Shown: positions 44,804-53,305, numbered from the stretch's first letter. The stretch: 64,000 bases of DNA from an uncultured bacterium (GCA_905216175.1 CAJMSV010000001.1:1-64000); one strand, 5' to 3'. The notes: a model not told the origin generated them from the letters alone. Program-made: numbers and translations.

Positions 44804-45460
44804 GTGAACGAGACCGTACGTCGCTTTTTGCCGATGGTCGATTTTCTGGAGCAGATACTCGGCAAAAACAGCGAAATCGTGCTGCACGATTTCTCGGATC
44901 CCGACCACGCCATCGTCGATATTCGCAACGGCATCGTGAGCGGCCGCAAGGTCGGCGGTCCCGCCACCGATCTGGCACTCAAGATCATGCACGACGCCAA
45001 GTATCGCGACCTGCCGTTTATTACGGGCTACGAGGGGCGCGGTGCCGGCGGCAAAACGTTGGAGTCAGCGACGTACTTTATCCGCGAGAATGACGAGATC
45101 GTCGGTATGCTCTGCGTCAACACCGATCTCTCGACCGTGCGCTCCATCAACGCCATGGCGCAGCAGCTCATGGCGTGCTTCGACGCGGCGCCAACGCGCA
45201 CGGAGCCCGCCCCTATCGAGGTCGAAAGCCTTTCGGAGTCCACACAGGAGCTCATCGACCGCAGCATTGCCGAGTTGCTGAGCGCGCGTGGGCTGGATGT
45301 AGCGTCGCTTGGTCAGAGCGACCGCGTGGACGTCATTCGCCACCTCAACGGCAACGGGGTGTTCATGCTCAAGGGCGCTGTTGCCTGCGCCGCCACCGCG
45401 CTGGGCATCTCGGAGCCCAGCGTCTACCGCTACCTGCAAAAAGTCCGAAAGGAAGGCTAA
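44804..45460 (+). CDS. Second YheO/DauR-like PAS-domain regulator
   Basis: 218 residues from GTG 44804, AGGAG at 6 bases. YheO-like sensor: FLEQILGKNSEIVLHDFSDP, AIVDIRNGIVSGRKVGGPAT, VGMLCVNTDLSTVRSINAMA. The C-terminal helix-turn-helix is VDVIRHLNGNGVFMLKGAV with ALGISEPSVYRYLQKVRK. It diverges from the purine permease and so probably controls block B, as its paralogue at 22366 would control block A. Ligand unknown. Confidence 0.87.
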   Translation: MNETVRRFLPMVDFLEQILGKNSEIVLHDFSDPDHAIVDIRNGIVSGRKVGGPATDLALKIMHDAKYRDLPFITGYEGRGAGGKTLESATYFIRENDEIVGMLCVNTDLSTVRSINAMAQQLMACFDAAPTRTEPAPIEVESLSESTQELIDRSIAELLSARGLDVASLGQSDRVDVIRHLNGNGVFMLKGAVACAATALGISEPSVYRYLQKVRKEG

Positions 45461-45504
45461 CGAGCAAAATGAAGCGCGGCTCCACAAGCGATCCGTCACT
45501 TAAC

Positions 45505-45543
45505 AAAAGACCCTGCAGCTCGCACGCGCTGCAGGGTCTTTTT
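45505..45543. terminator. Bidirectional terminator between the regulator and ridA
   Basis: A perfect 15-bp stem (AAAAGACCCTGCAGC, 45505-45519, with 45528-45542) gives a T-run on both strands. It separates the convergent YheO-like gene and ridA. Confidence 0.92.
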
Positions 45544-45572
45544 GCATGTCATGTTTAGTTGTGGCCAACGCC

Positions 45573-45950
45573 TTAGAGAGCGGCAACGACCTCGATCTCG
45601 ACCAGACCGCCAGCCGGAAGGGCGGCAACCTGGAAGGCGCTGCGCGCGGGGAACGGGGCCTCAAACTTGGAGGCGTAGATCTCGTTCACGGCGGCGAAGT
45701 CGGCGATGTCGGCCAGGTAGACCGTGGTCTTGACGACATCGGCAAAGGTAGCGCCGGCAGCGGTCAGCAGGGCCTCGACGTTGGCGAGGGACTGCTTGGC
45801 CTGGGCCTCGACGCCCTCGGGCATCTTGCCGGTCGCGGGATCGATGCCCAGCTGGCCGGACAGGAACACCATGTTGTCGGCCTGGATACCGGGGGAATAC
45901 GGGCCGATGGCTGCGGGTGCGTTATCGGAAGACACGACGGTCTTGCTCAT
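45573..45950 (-). CDS. ridA: RidA family enamine/imine deaminase
   Basis: 125 residues. Hydrolyses 2-aminoacrylate and related enamines to keto acids plus ammonia, protecting PLP enzymes. AIGPYSPGIQ, MVFLSGQLGIDPATGKM, VVKTTVYLADIADFAAVNE and the C-terminal PARSAFQVAALPAGGLVEIE (Arg for the substrate carboxylate) are characteristic. Start ATG 45950. Its presence beside purine genes fits YgeX, whose reaction goes through aminoacrylate. An inverted repeat is just upstream. Confidence 0.95.
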   Translation of the reverse strand: MSKTVVSSDNAPAAIGPYSPGIQADNMVFLSGQLGIDPATGKMPEGVEAQAKQSLANVEALLTAAGATFADVVKTTVYLADIADFAAVNEIYASKFEAPFPARSAFQVAALPAGGLVEIEVVAAL

Positions 45951-45983
45951 GTTTTTCTCCTTACGATCAATTGAGAGAGCGTG

Positions 45984-46031
45984 AGCGCGGTGTTCACACC
46001 GGGAGGCACAGTTCGGTCTGAACACCGCGCT
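45984..46031. repeat. 13-bp inverted repeat upstream of ridA
   Basis: AGCGCGGTGTTCA (45984-45996) is perfectly complementary to 46019-46031. It is 34 bases upstream of the ridA start with no T-tract; operator, leader hairpin or dispersed palindrome are all possible. The remaining divergent gap to 46250 holds TATACT at 46213-46218, a possible -10 for the U32 gene, and two GAATATT-type boxes near 46064-46092. Confidence 0.7.
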
Positions 46032-46250
46032 TGATTGGGATAGTACTCAAGGTTTCTGTTTGATGCAAGAATATTATCAGCTTGCGAGAATATTTTATCG
46101 CCCAACGGTTTCCCCGAACCGCTGAACGGTTCTCATGTGGAGCAGCCAGTCCAAGCTGCTGAAGACTTTGTCCTGCTTAGGCTGCGGGCATCGTCCATCG
46201 CAGCGACGCCACTATACTTTTGAATATCTGAGCATTTTGAAAGGCAGGAT

Positions 46251-48746
46251 ATGACCGCAACCGCCAGCCGAACCACTAACCGCAGGCCCGAGCTTTTGGC
46301 CCCCGCCGGAGGCCCGGAGCCCTTTGCCGCCGCGCTCGCCGCCGGGGCAGACGCCATCTACTGCGGCATGGGCAGCTTCAACGCCCGCCGCAAGGCAACC
46401 AACTTTACCGACGAGGCCTTTGAGCAAGCCTGCCGCGCCGCGCATCTAGCCGGGTCGCGCGTCTACGTCACGGTCAACATCGTCATCAAGCAGTCCGAGA
46501 TGGGCGATGCACTGCAGCTCATTCATCGCTGCTCCACGCTGGGCGCCGATGCCTTCATTATCCAGGACTGGGGTCTGTTCTTTGAGGTCAAGCGCACCAT
46601 GCCCGGCATCGAGACACATATCTCGACCCAGGCGAACATCCACGACGACCGCGGAACCCTTTGGTGCCGTGAGCAGGGCGCCGACCGCGTGACTCTCTCG
46701 CGCGAGCTCTCCATCGACGAAATCGCCGCCATTCACGACGCCGCGCCCGATGTGGACCTTGAGGTCTTCAGCCATGGCGCCATCTGCTTTTGCTACTCGG
46801 GCCTATGCCTGCTCTCGAGTTTTGCCATGGCGGGCCGCTCGGCCAACCGCGGCATGTGCGCTCAGCCCTGTCGCCTGCCTTACGAGCTGATCAACGAGAA
46901 CGGCCGCGCGCTCTCCCCCGCCGGTCGCGGGCGCGCGCTGTGCCCGCGCGACACCAACACGTCGCAGCTTGTTCGCCGTCTGTATGACGCCGGCGCCGCA
47001 TCGCTCAAGCTCGAGGGCCGCAGGAAGGCCCCCGATTACGTGTATTCCATCGTCGACGTGTATCGTCATCAGATTGATGACATGCTGGCCGATGTTTCGA
47101 CCTCTAAGGATGAGGATGCGGCCCGCCAGCGACAGCTCAAGCGCTGCTTTACCCGCGACTTTACGCACGCCTACCAAGACGGTACCTCGGGTGACGAGAT
47201 GATGAGCTACGAGCGCTCCAACAACCGCGGCCAGATCGTGGGCACGGTGCTCGGCAGCCGCCTGGCCAACCGCGATGTACGCGGGCTCAAGCCCGACGAC
47301 CGCCGTCGCCGCGCCGCCATCGCCCGCATTGAGCTGTTTGAGCCCGTGGGCAAGGGCGACCTGCTGGAGCTCCGCCACGATAACGAGTTTGACCAGTTCC
47401 TGACCACCATTGCCGCCGATGATGCCGCTGCCGGCGATGTTATCGAGTGTCGCGTGCCCCGTAGCATGCCCGAGGGCTGCCGTGTGCGCGTGATTCGAAG
47501 CCAGCGCGCCATTGACGCCGCCGGCGCCGCGCTCAAGCGCGATGTACTGCGCCGCCGCGCCGTAGACGTGTCCGTTGTGGCGCGTCTGGGCGAGCCGTTT
47601 GCCGTTACGCTCACCTGTTGCGACGATCCTTCGCTTACGGCCACGGCCACGGGCTTTACCGTCGAGGCTGCCAAGACCCGCGCCGTCGAGGCATCCGATC
47701 TGGTTGAGCACGTCGGGCGCATGGGCTCCTCTCCCTTTGAGGCCGCAAGCTTTGACGTTTCGCTCGACGCCGGCTGCGGTATGGGCTTTTCCGCCGTGCA
47801 CAAGGTGCGCGCCGCCGCTTGTAAGGCGCTGGAAGAGGCCATTCTGGCACCGTACGAGGAGCGCGCGAAAACGCTCGAGCTGCCGGCGATTGTAACCAGT
47901 GATTCCCGCCCCGCGCCCGAGCACTACCGCGATGAGCCGCAGATCTGCGCCACCGTCACCTCGCTCGAGGCCGCCGAGGCCGCTCGCGCCGAGGGTGTAA
48001 CGCGCATCTACATGACCACCGACGCGCTCGATGCGGCCGAGCTCTCCCCCGCCGATGCATTTGAGCAGGGCATCGTACCCGTACTCGACGAGGTCTGCCG
48101 CGCCGTTGACCACGTACGCGTCGACCCGTGGGTTGTTGCCGGCGCCACGGTCGCTATTGGCAACATCTCTGAGCTTGCCCTGGCCGCCCAGGTTGGCGCC
48201 GCGGCCGAGATTCGCTCTTGCCTGCCGGTGCACAACACGCCCTGCATGGAGGCGCTTGCCGAGCGCGGAGCCGGTGCGTTTTGGCTCTCGCCCGAGATCA
48301 CGCTCGACGAGATTGTCTCGCTCGGCGCCGCCACGCCCGCAGCCCTGGGCATCACCGTTTTCGGCCGCCCGCGCGTTATGACGAGCGAGCACTGCATCCT
48401 GCAGGTGGCCAATGGCTGCATCCACGATTGCGCCAACTGCCGTCTGCGCGCCCGCAAGTTGTCGCTCAAGAATATCGACGGCAAGGTCATGCCCGTGCGC
48501 ACCGACATCCATGGCCGCTCTCGCTTGTACGACGCCTACCCCATCGACCTCACACCGCAAGTTCCGCAGTTGCTCGACGCCGGCGTCCGTCGTCTTATGG
48601 TCGACGGAACCCTGCTCGAGGCCGAAGAGGTGGGCCGAGCCGTCGCACGCGTCCGTCGCGCCGTCGAGGCGGCTCAAGCCGGCCGTAAGCCCGCCGCCCG
48701 CCTGCGCGGGGCGACCTCGGGCTGCATGTTTGTGGGAATCAGCTAA
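46251..48746 (+). CDS. U32 family peptidase / RlhA-like RNA hydroxylation protein
   Basis: 831 residues. Starts with the U32 hallmark ELLAPAGGPEPFAAALAAGA and has HGAICFCYSGLCLLSS followed by NRGMCAQPCRLPYEL, the conserved Cys residues. The long C-terminal part (LKLEGRRKAPDYVYSIVDVY, then a DUF3656-like region) resembles E. coli RlhA, which hydroxylates a 23S rRNA cytidine, rather than collagenase-type members. Ends with an additional Cys motif (CIHDCANCRLRARKLSLKNI). GAAAGGCAGGAT precedes the ATG. It is followed after 15 bases by an RNA pseudouridine synthase, supporting an RNA-modification role. Confidence 0.82.
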   Translation: MTATASRTTNRRPELLAPAGGPEPFAAALAAGADAIYCGMGSFNARRKATNFTDEAFEQACRAAHLAGSRVYVTVNIVIKQSEMGDALQLIHRCSTLGADAFIIQDWGLFFEVKRTMPGIETHISTQANIHDDRGTLWCREQGADRVTLSRELSIDEIAAIHDAAPDVDLEVFSHGAICFCYSGLCLLSSFAMAGRSANRGMCAQPCRLPYELINENGRALSPAGRGRALCPRDTNTSQLVRRLYDAGAASLKLEGRRKAPDYVYSIVDVYRHQIDDMLADVSTSKDEDAARQRQLKRCFTRDFTHAYQDGTSGDEMMSYERSNNRGQIVGTVLGSRLANRDVRGLKPDDRRRRAAIARIELFEPVGKGDLLELRHDNEFDQFLTTIAADDAAAGDVIECRVPRSMPEGCRVRVIRSQRAIDAAGAALKRDVLRRRAVDVSVVARLGEPFAVTLTCCDDPSLTATATGFTVEAAKTRAVEASDLVEHVGRMGSSPFEAASFDVSLDAGCGMGFSAVHKVRAAACKALEEAILAPYEERAKTLELPAIVTSDSRPAPEHYRDEPQICATVTSLEAAEAARAEGVTRIYMTTDALDAAELSPADAFEQGIVPVLDEVCRAVDHVRVDPWVVAGATVAIGNISELALAAQVGAAAEIRSCLPVHNTPCMEALAERGAGAFWLSPEITLDEIVSLGAATPAALGITVFGRPRVMTSEHCILQVANGCIHDCANCRLRARKLSLKNIDGKVMPVRTDIHGRSRLYDAYPIDLTPQVPQLLDAGVRRLMVDGTLLEAEEVGRAVARVRRAVEAAQAGRKPAARLRGATSGCMFVGIS

Positions 48747-48761
48747 CCGAAAGGCTTACAC

Positions 48762-49421
48762 GTGAACGAAGAACCTCAAGTCCTCTACTGCGACGCCTGG
48801 CTCATGGCCATCGACAAGCCCGCTGGCATGATCGTCCACGGTGACGGCACCGGCGAGCGCACACTTACCGACTACGCTAGCGACCTTTTGTTGGCGATGG
48901 GCGACGGCTTTGCCGCGACTGACATGCAGCCGCTCAACCGCCTGGACCGCAACACCACCGGCGTGGTGTTGTTCTCGCTCGACAAGCAGACGCAACCCGC
49001 TTTTGACCAGATGATCATCGACCACGCATTCGAAAAGCACTATCTGGCGCTCGCCGAGGGCAAGATCGACTGGAACGATAAGCTCATCGACAAGCCCATC
49101 GCCCGCGACCGCCACGACAGCCGCAAGATGCGCGTTGGCGCCAGCGGCAAGCCGTCTCAGACGCGCGTCAAGGTGCTCAAGCGTCTTAAGAGCCGCCGTG
49201 GCCTGCCCACGCGCTCGTATATTGATGTCGAGTTGCTCACCGGTCGCAAACACCAGATCCGTGTGCACCTGGCCAGCGAGCATCACCCCCTGGTTGGCGA
49301 CGACCTGTACGGAACGCCGCGCCCCTGTGGCCTGATGCTCCACGCCCACAGCGTGTCCTTTACGCATCCCGTTACCAGCGAGCACATCCACATCGAAGCC
49401 CCCTGCCCCTGGGAGCCCTAA
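48762..49421 (+). CDS. RluA-family RNA pseudouridine synthase
   Basis: 219 residues. MQPLNRLDRNTTGVVLFSLD carries the catalytic Asp in a variant of the HRLD motif (NRLD). Also AIDKPAGMIVHGDG, then LLTGRKHQIRVHLASEHHPL and GDDLYGT. No S4 domain. GTG start at 48762; GAAAGG upstream. The gene ends exactly where a palindrome begins (49422). Substrate (rRNA or tRNA position) not determinable. Confidence 0.9.
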   Translation: MNEEPQVLYCDAWLMAIDKPAGMIVHGDGTGERTLTDYASDLLLAMGDGFAATDMQPLNRLDRNTTGVVLFSLDKQTQPAFDQMIIDHAFEKHYLALAEGKIDWNDKLIDKPIARDRHDSRKMRVGASGKPSQTRVKVLKRLKSRRGLPTRSYIDVELLTGRKHQIRVHLASEHHPLVGDDLYGTPRPCGLMLHAHSVSFTHPVTSEHIHIEAPCPWEP

Positions 49422-49459
49422 ACCACCACAATGGGGACAGGCACCTTTGTGGTGGTTTT
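49422..49459. repeat. GGGGACAGGC-core palindrome, copy 1
   Basis: ACCACCACAA (49422-49431) pairs with TTGTGGTGGT (49447-49456) around TGGGGACAGGCACCT; TTT follows. It begins on the base after the pseudouridine-synthase stop. It may terminate transcription. A near-identical copy is at 49792-49829. Confidence 0.85.
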
Positions 49460-49490
49460 GCCGCAATGGCCCAGCCACGGTCCCAAAACG

Positions 49491-49707
49491 TCTCGATCTG
49501 TAACAGTTAAAACCCATTTTCCGGTCTGTCTGTTACAGATCGAGACATTCGAATCTCCCTCAAGGAAAAATCTCAATCTATAACAATAACTCGGCAAAAT
49601 CGGTCCCAGATGTTACAGATCGAGACAAAGGGACGGCGCGGTTCGGAAGAATCTCAATCTGTAACATCTAACCCACTTTTAACGGTCTAGTTGTTACAGA
49701 CTTAGAC
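49491..49707. repeat. Array of three 56-base palindromic units
   Basis: Units at 49491-49546, 49571-49626 and 49652-49707, each opening with TCTC(G/A)ATCT(G/A)TAACA and closing with TGTTACAGA(T/C)(C/T)(G/T)AGAC, with variable interiors and 24-25-base spacers. Arms pair over about 15 bp. The gap 49422-49849 between convergent genes contains only this array and the two flanking palindromes. Confidence 0.88.
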
Positions 49708-49791
49708 AAAACGGCAGACAACAATAGCGGCATCGCCCGTAATGGACGTTGCCGTTTTTCTATTGAGAAAACTACTCGGTTTTCGTTACTA

Positions 49792-49829
49792 ACCGCCACA
49801 GTGGGGACAGGCACCTTTGTGGTGGTTTT
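49792..49829. repeat. GGGGACAGGC-core palindrome, copy 2
   Basis: ACCGCCACA pairs with TGTGGTGGT with one G-T type mismatch, around GTGGGGACAGGCACCTT, then TTTTG. Same element as 49422-49459, with the palindrome array between them; orientation is the same. Confidence 0.85.
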
Positions 49830-49849
49830 GGCCTTACTTCGCCCCGTTG

Positions 49850-50596
49850 CTAAACCGTGATGACGTTTTCCATCGTCTGGTACTTGGCGGGCACCTCGCC
49901 CGCGGTGATAACCGTTGCGTCACGGAAGTCCGCGAATTTTACGGGAGCCACCATGCCAAACTTACTGGCGTCCGAGATTACGAAGCGTTTGGCTGTATGG
50001 CGCATCGAGATACGCTTGACCTGCGCTTCCTCGATATCGGGCGTCGTAAAGCCCTGCTCGGCGGCAATGCCGTTAGAACCCCAAAAGCCGCAGTTAAAGT
50101 TGTAGCGGTCTAGGGTTGCCAGAGCATCGGGGCCAACGAGCGCCTCGGTCTCGGGTTTAAGCTCGCCGCCCAGCACCACGGTGCGCATGCCGCGCACAGC
50201 GAGATGCTGAGCATGGAGCACGGAATCAGTCACATAGGTGACCGATTCGAGATGCGGAAGATGCTCGATGAGTCTGAGCGTTGTCGAACCCGAATCGATG
50301 TACACAAAGCTCTCGGGCTCCACGAGCGCCGCGGCGCGGGCGCAGATACGCTCCTTGTCGTCGTTATGGAGATCACTGCGCTCACTGATCGTTAGGTCGC
50401 GCGTCACGTGCGCGCGCTCAAGACTTGTCGCGCCACCGTGCACCTTGGCGATGCGGTGCGCTCGGTCGAGCGTCTGTAGGTCGCGTCGAATGGTAGAGGC
50501 CGTCACGCCCAGGGCATCGACAAGCTCGGGCACCGTTACCGAGCCAGCCTGCTGCACCATCGACACGATCGTATTGAGCCTATCTTCCGCAAGCAT
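49850..50596 (-). CDS. DeoR-family transcriptional regulator
   Basis: 248 residues. N-terminal winged helix MLAEDRLNTIVSMVQQAG with TVPELVDALGVTASTIRRDL; C-terminal sugar-phosphate-sensing domain with YIDSGSTTLRLIEHLP, VLGGELKPETEALVGPDAL and GFWGSNGIAAEQGFTTPDIE. Its start lies 3 bases from the end of the upstream oxidoreductase, so both are in one operon and the regulator probably responds to a sugar phosphate related to that enzyme. Confidence 0.9.
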   Translation of the reverse strand: MLAEDRLNTIVSMVQQAGSVTVPELVDALGVTASTIRRDLQTLDRAHRIAKVHGGATSLERAHVTRDLTISERSDLHNDDKERICARAAALVEPESFVYIDSGSTTLRLIEHLPHLESVTYVTDSVLHAQHLAVRGMRTVVLGGELKPETEALVGPDALATLDRYNFNCGFWGSNGIAAEQGFTTPDIEEAQVKRISMRHTAKRFVISDASKFGMVAPVKFADFRDATVITAGEVPAKYQTMENVITV

Positions 50597-50599
50597 CGC

Positions 50600-51679
50600 T
50601 TACTCCTCCTCGGGGTAGACGACTCCCCAATCGGCGCGGAGCTTGGTCATGAGCTCCATCACATCAGAAGCATAATCCAGAAGCTCACGCTTGGAATCGT
50701 CGCCGGCGACGGCCTGCTCGAGGTCAGCCATCTCGTAGCACAGGGCATAAGCCTCGGTGCCCGCGGCGACCTCCTCGCGATGACCGTCCGCGGTCCACAC
50801 GATCGTCGCGTGATCGGCGCGCGGATACTCGTTGACCTCGATATAGCAATTGTCAAAGCTGATAACCGAGCGCTTTGGCTGCTTGGAGTGGAGCGTAAGG
50901 CTCACGACGCCCAGCTGCTGCTCGGCATTGCGGCAGACGATGCCGCCTGCAACGTCCACGCCGGTCTCGCAGGTGTTACCCAGAGACACGACCTCGACGG
51001 GCTGGCTCGCCATAAACAGGCGCATGACGGACAGGGCGTATACGCCAATATCGAGCATGGCACCGCCGGCGAGGTTGCGATTGTAGAAACGGTTGGTCAG
51101 GTCGCCGTACTCCTTGTAGCTACCAAAGTTGAGCTGAGCGAGGTTCATGCGGCCAAACTCGCCGGCATCCATGCGGCGGCGCAGCTCTTGATACAAGGGC
51201 ATGTGGAGCACCGTGGTAGCGTCCATAAGGACCACGTTGTGTTCGGCGGCAATGGCGCGGGCCTCATCGAGCTCGGCGGAGTTGAGCGTGATGGCCTTCT
51301 CGCAGAGAACGTGCTTGCCGGCCGCCAGGGCGGCGCGCAGATAGGTGATATGGGTGTTGTGCGGGGTGGTGATGTAGACGGCGTCGATGTCAGGATCGGC
51401 GTAGAGATCCTCAACCGTGTCATAGACCTTCTCGACGCCGTACTGGTCGGCAAAAGTCTGAGCCTTGGTGAGCGTGCGGTTGGCAACGCCCGTAAGCTTG
51501 CGGCCGGCCAGGGCAAGGGACTGAGCCATCTGGTTGGCAATAACGCCGCAACCGATCACAGCCCAACGGAGCTCGGGAGCCGTAAAGATGTCGTTAGGGA
51601 ACGGCTTGTCCTGGACCGAAGCAAATGCTGCTTTGGCGGCTGCCGCGGCGTCGAGTGGAGCCTGCTTGGAATCTGCCAT
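50600..51679 (-). CDS. Gfo/Idh/MocA-family NAD(P)-dependent oxidoreductase
   Basis: 359 residues. Rossmann domain LRWAVIGCGVIANQMAQSLA, TLTKAQTFADQYGV, then DAVYITTPHNTHITYLRAAL and GKHVLCEKAITLNSAEL, where EKA is the variant EKP motif with catalytic Lys. The C-terminal domain has NRNLAGGAMLDIGVYALSVM, a dimeric dihydrodiol/inositol dehydrogenase signature. Substrate likely a sugar or polyol. Cotranscribed with the DeoR gene. The region upstream (51680-51946) is AT-rich and gene-free. Confidence 0.88.
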   Translation of the reverse strand: MADSKQAPLDAAAAAKAAFASVQDKPFPNDIFTAPELRWAVIGCGVIANQMAQSLALAGRKLTGVANRTLTKAQTFADQYGVEKVYDTVEDLYADPDIDAVYITTPHNTHITYLRAALAAGKHVLCEKAITLNSAELDEARAIAAEHNVVLMDATTVLHMPLYQELRRRMDAGEFGRMNLAQLNFGSYKEYGDLTNRFYNRNLAGGAMLDIGVYALSVMRLFMASQPVEVVSLGNTCETGVDVAGGIVCRNAEQQLGVVSLTLHSKQPKRSVISFDNCYIEVNEYPRADHATIVWTADGHREEVAAGTEAYALCYEMADLEQAVAGDDSKRELLDYASDVMELMTKLRADWGVVYPEEE

Positions 51680-51910
51680 TATGTGTCTCCTGTGTCATAG
51701 AACGTCTTGCATTTCTGACAGCTCTATATTCGCACAAACACGCGCTTTGTGCGCGTTTTTGCGTATCTCACCGCTAAACGGTCATTATTGTCCCGTAAAC
51801 GGCGCATATATACGCATAGGTGCGTAATTAAACGCAATCTAACACGCATAAACGCGCACACAAGCAATTTATACAGCACGACCCGCTCATTTATGCTTAC
51901 CCAGTTAGGG

Positions 51911-51939
51911 TACTCATTTAAGCCTGTCCCCAATGAGTA
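51911..51939. repeat. GGGGACAGGC-core palindrome, short-armed copy
   Basis: TACTCATT (51911-51918) pairs with AATGAGTA (51932-51939); the centre TAAGCCTGTCCCC is the complement of GGGGACAGGC-TTA. It lies between the oxidoreductase promoter region and the rplX terminator. Confidence 0.75.
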
Positions 51940-51946
51940 GGGATAG

Positions 51947-51976
51947 AAAAAAGCCCGGGTGCCGTGGCATCCGGGC
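51947..51976 (-). terminator. Terminator after rplX
   Basis: On the minus strand GCCCGGATGCC pairs with GGCACCCGGGC, followed by six T (complement of 51947-51952). It ends the rplC-rplX transcription unit 30 bases past rplX, where most bacteria read on into rplE. Confidence 0.92.
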
Positions 51977-52006
51977 CTTTACTAGCAACTTGATGTTGCG
52001 GGCAGC

Positions 52007-52312
52007 TTAGAACTTGTGGCCGCACTTCTTGCAGACGCGCAGCTTGTTCTTGCCGTCCTTCTCGTGACCGACGCGGGTAACCTTACCGCACTCGGGGCAG
52101 ACGAGATTGACGTTGGAGGCGTCGATGGGAGCCTCCTGCGAAACGATGCCGCCCTGCTGGTTGGCAGCGTTGGGCTTGACGGCCTTCTTGACGACCGAAA
52201 CGCCCTCGACAACGACCTTGTTCTCGCCGGGGAGAGCACGCAGGACAACGCCCTGCTTGCCGCGATCCTTACCAGAGAGAACCTGGACCTTATCGCCCTT
52301 CTTGATATACAT
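52007..52312 (-). CDS. rplX: 50S ribosomal protein L24, last gene of the proximal ribosomal block
   Basis: 101 residues. Initiates large-subunit assembly. KOW motif [20 protein letters not shown] and a C-terminal zinc-ribbon [11 protein letters not shown]...[14 protein letters not shown] immediately precedes the ATG at 52312. It is followed by a terminator, not by rplE. Confidence 0.97.
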   Translation of the reverse strand: MYIKKGDKVQVLSGKDRGKQGVVLRALPGENKVVVEGVSVVKKAVKPNAANQQGGIVSQEAPIDASNVNLVCPECGKVTRVGHEKDGKNKLRVCKKCGHKF

Positions 52313-52325
52313 ATATCTCCCCTAA

Positions 52326-52694
52326 CTACAGGGTCTCGGGAGCGAGCGAGACGATCTTCATGTACTTCTTGTCACGAAGCTCGCGAGCGACAGGCCCGAA
52401 GATACGGGTGCCGACGGGCGAACCATCGTTGTTGATGACAACGCAGGCGTTCTCATCAAAGCGAATGTAGGAGCCATCCTTGCGGCGGATCTCCTTAACG
52501 GTGCGAACGACGACGCAACGGACAACGTCCTTCTTCTTGACGTTGGCGCCAGGAGTAGCCTCCTGGACAGCACCGATGAACACATCGCCGATGCCTGCAT
52601 AACGACGCTTGGAACCGCCAAGCACCTTGATGCAGCGAATCTTGCGAGCGCCGGAGTTGTCGGCGACGTTCAGCATGGTTTGCATCTGAATCAT
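52326..52694 (-). CDS. rplN: 50S ribosomal protein L14
   Basis: 122 residues. [39 protein letters not shown] and [20 protein letters not shown] are diagnostic of L14. Between rpsQ and rplX. Confidence 0.98.
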   Translation of the reverse strand: MIQMQTMLNVADNSGARKIRCIKVLGGSKRRYAGIGDVFIGAVQEATPGANVKKKDVVRCVVVRTVKEIRRKDGSYIRFDENACVVINNDGSPVGTRIFGPVARELRDKKYMKIVSLAPETL

Positions 52695-52812
52695 GGTAGA
52701 TGTTCCTCCGAACTAAGAACCGAAGAGAGGTGCGCTGCCTTTATACGGCCTGTGGTATGCAAGCCAGGCATACGCACATCTTCGGAAACGTACAAGTCGT
52801 AAGAGCGACTGC

Positions 52813-53073
52813 TTATTTAGCGCGCTCGACGACCTCGATGAGGCGCCAACGCTTCATCTTGGACATAGGACGGGTCTCCATAACGCGGACGGTGTCGCCC
52901 ACGCCAGCCGTGCACTCCTCGTCGTGAGCGTGCAGCTTCTTGGAGCTGGTCATCATCTTGCCGTACTTGGGGTGACGCTTGCGCTCGGTGATGGTGACAA
53001 CAATGGTCTTGGCACCGGAGACGGAGGTAACGACACCCGTACGGACCTTACGCGAGTTACGCGAATCAGTCAT
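52813..53073 (-). CDS. rpsQ: 30S ribosomal protein S17
   Basis: 86 residues. OB-fold 16S-binding protein: RKVRTGVVTSVSGAKTIVVT, ITERKRHPKYGKMMTSSKKL and GDTVRVMETRPMSKMKRWRL. A 118-base spacer with no gene separates it from rplN. Confidence 0.97.
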   Translation of the reverse strand: MTDSRNSRKVRTGVVTSVSGAKTIVVTITERKRHPKYGKMMTSSKKLHAHDEECTAGVGDTVRVMETRPMSKMKRWRLIEVVERAK

Positions 53074-53089
53074 GTTCTCTCCTTAGGTC

Positions 53090-53305
53090 CTACTCGGCGA
53101 CAGCGGACTTCTCCGCTGCGATCTCGCGGGCGCGCTGCTCCGTGAGGACGCGAGCGATGTCCTTCTTCACGGTGTTGACGCGAGCGGTGTTGTCCAGCTG
53201 GCTGGTGGCCATCTGGAAACGAAGGTTAAAGAGCTCGGCGCGCATTTCCTTCAGCTTCTCAACGAGCTGAGCGTCCGAGAGCTCACGAATCTCTGCGGGC
53301 TTCAT
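53090..53305 (-). CDS. rpmC: 50S ribosomal protein L29
   Basis: 71 residues. Helical hairpin protein at the tunnel exit: IRELSDAQLVEKLKEMRAEL then FNLRFQMATSQLDNTARVNT. Its ATG overlaps the rplP stop (TAATG). Confidence 0.96.
   Translation of the reverse strand: MKPAEIRELSDAQLVEKLKEMRAELFNLRFQMATSQLDNTARVNTVKKDIARVLTEQRAREIAAEKSAVAE

Noticed and set aside
49491..49707. Possible CRISPR with 56-base repeats
   Set aside because: Only three units, the repeats are palindromic with variable interiors, and spacers are near-random linkers of 24-25 bases without cas genes.
12757..52006. The 39-kb segment as an integrative element or prophage
   Set aside because: No integrase, transposase, phage structural or conjugation genes, and no recognisable att-type direct repeats at the ends.
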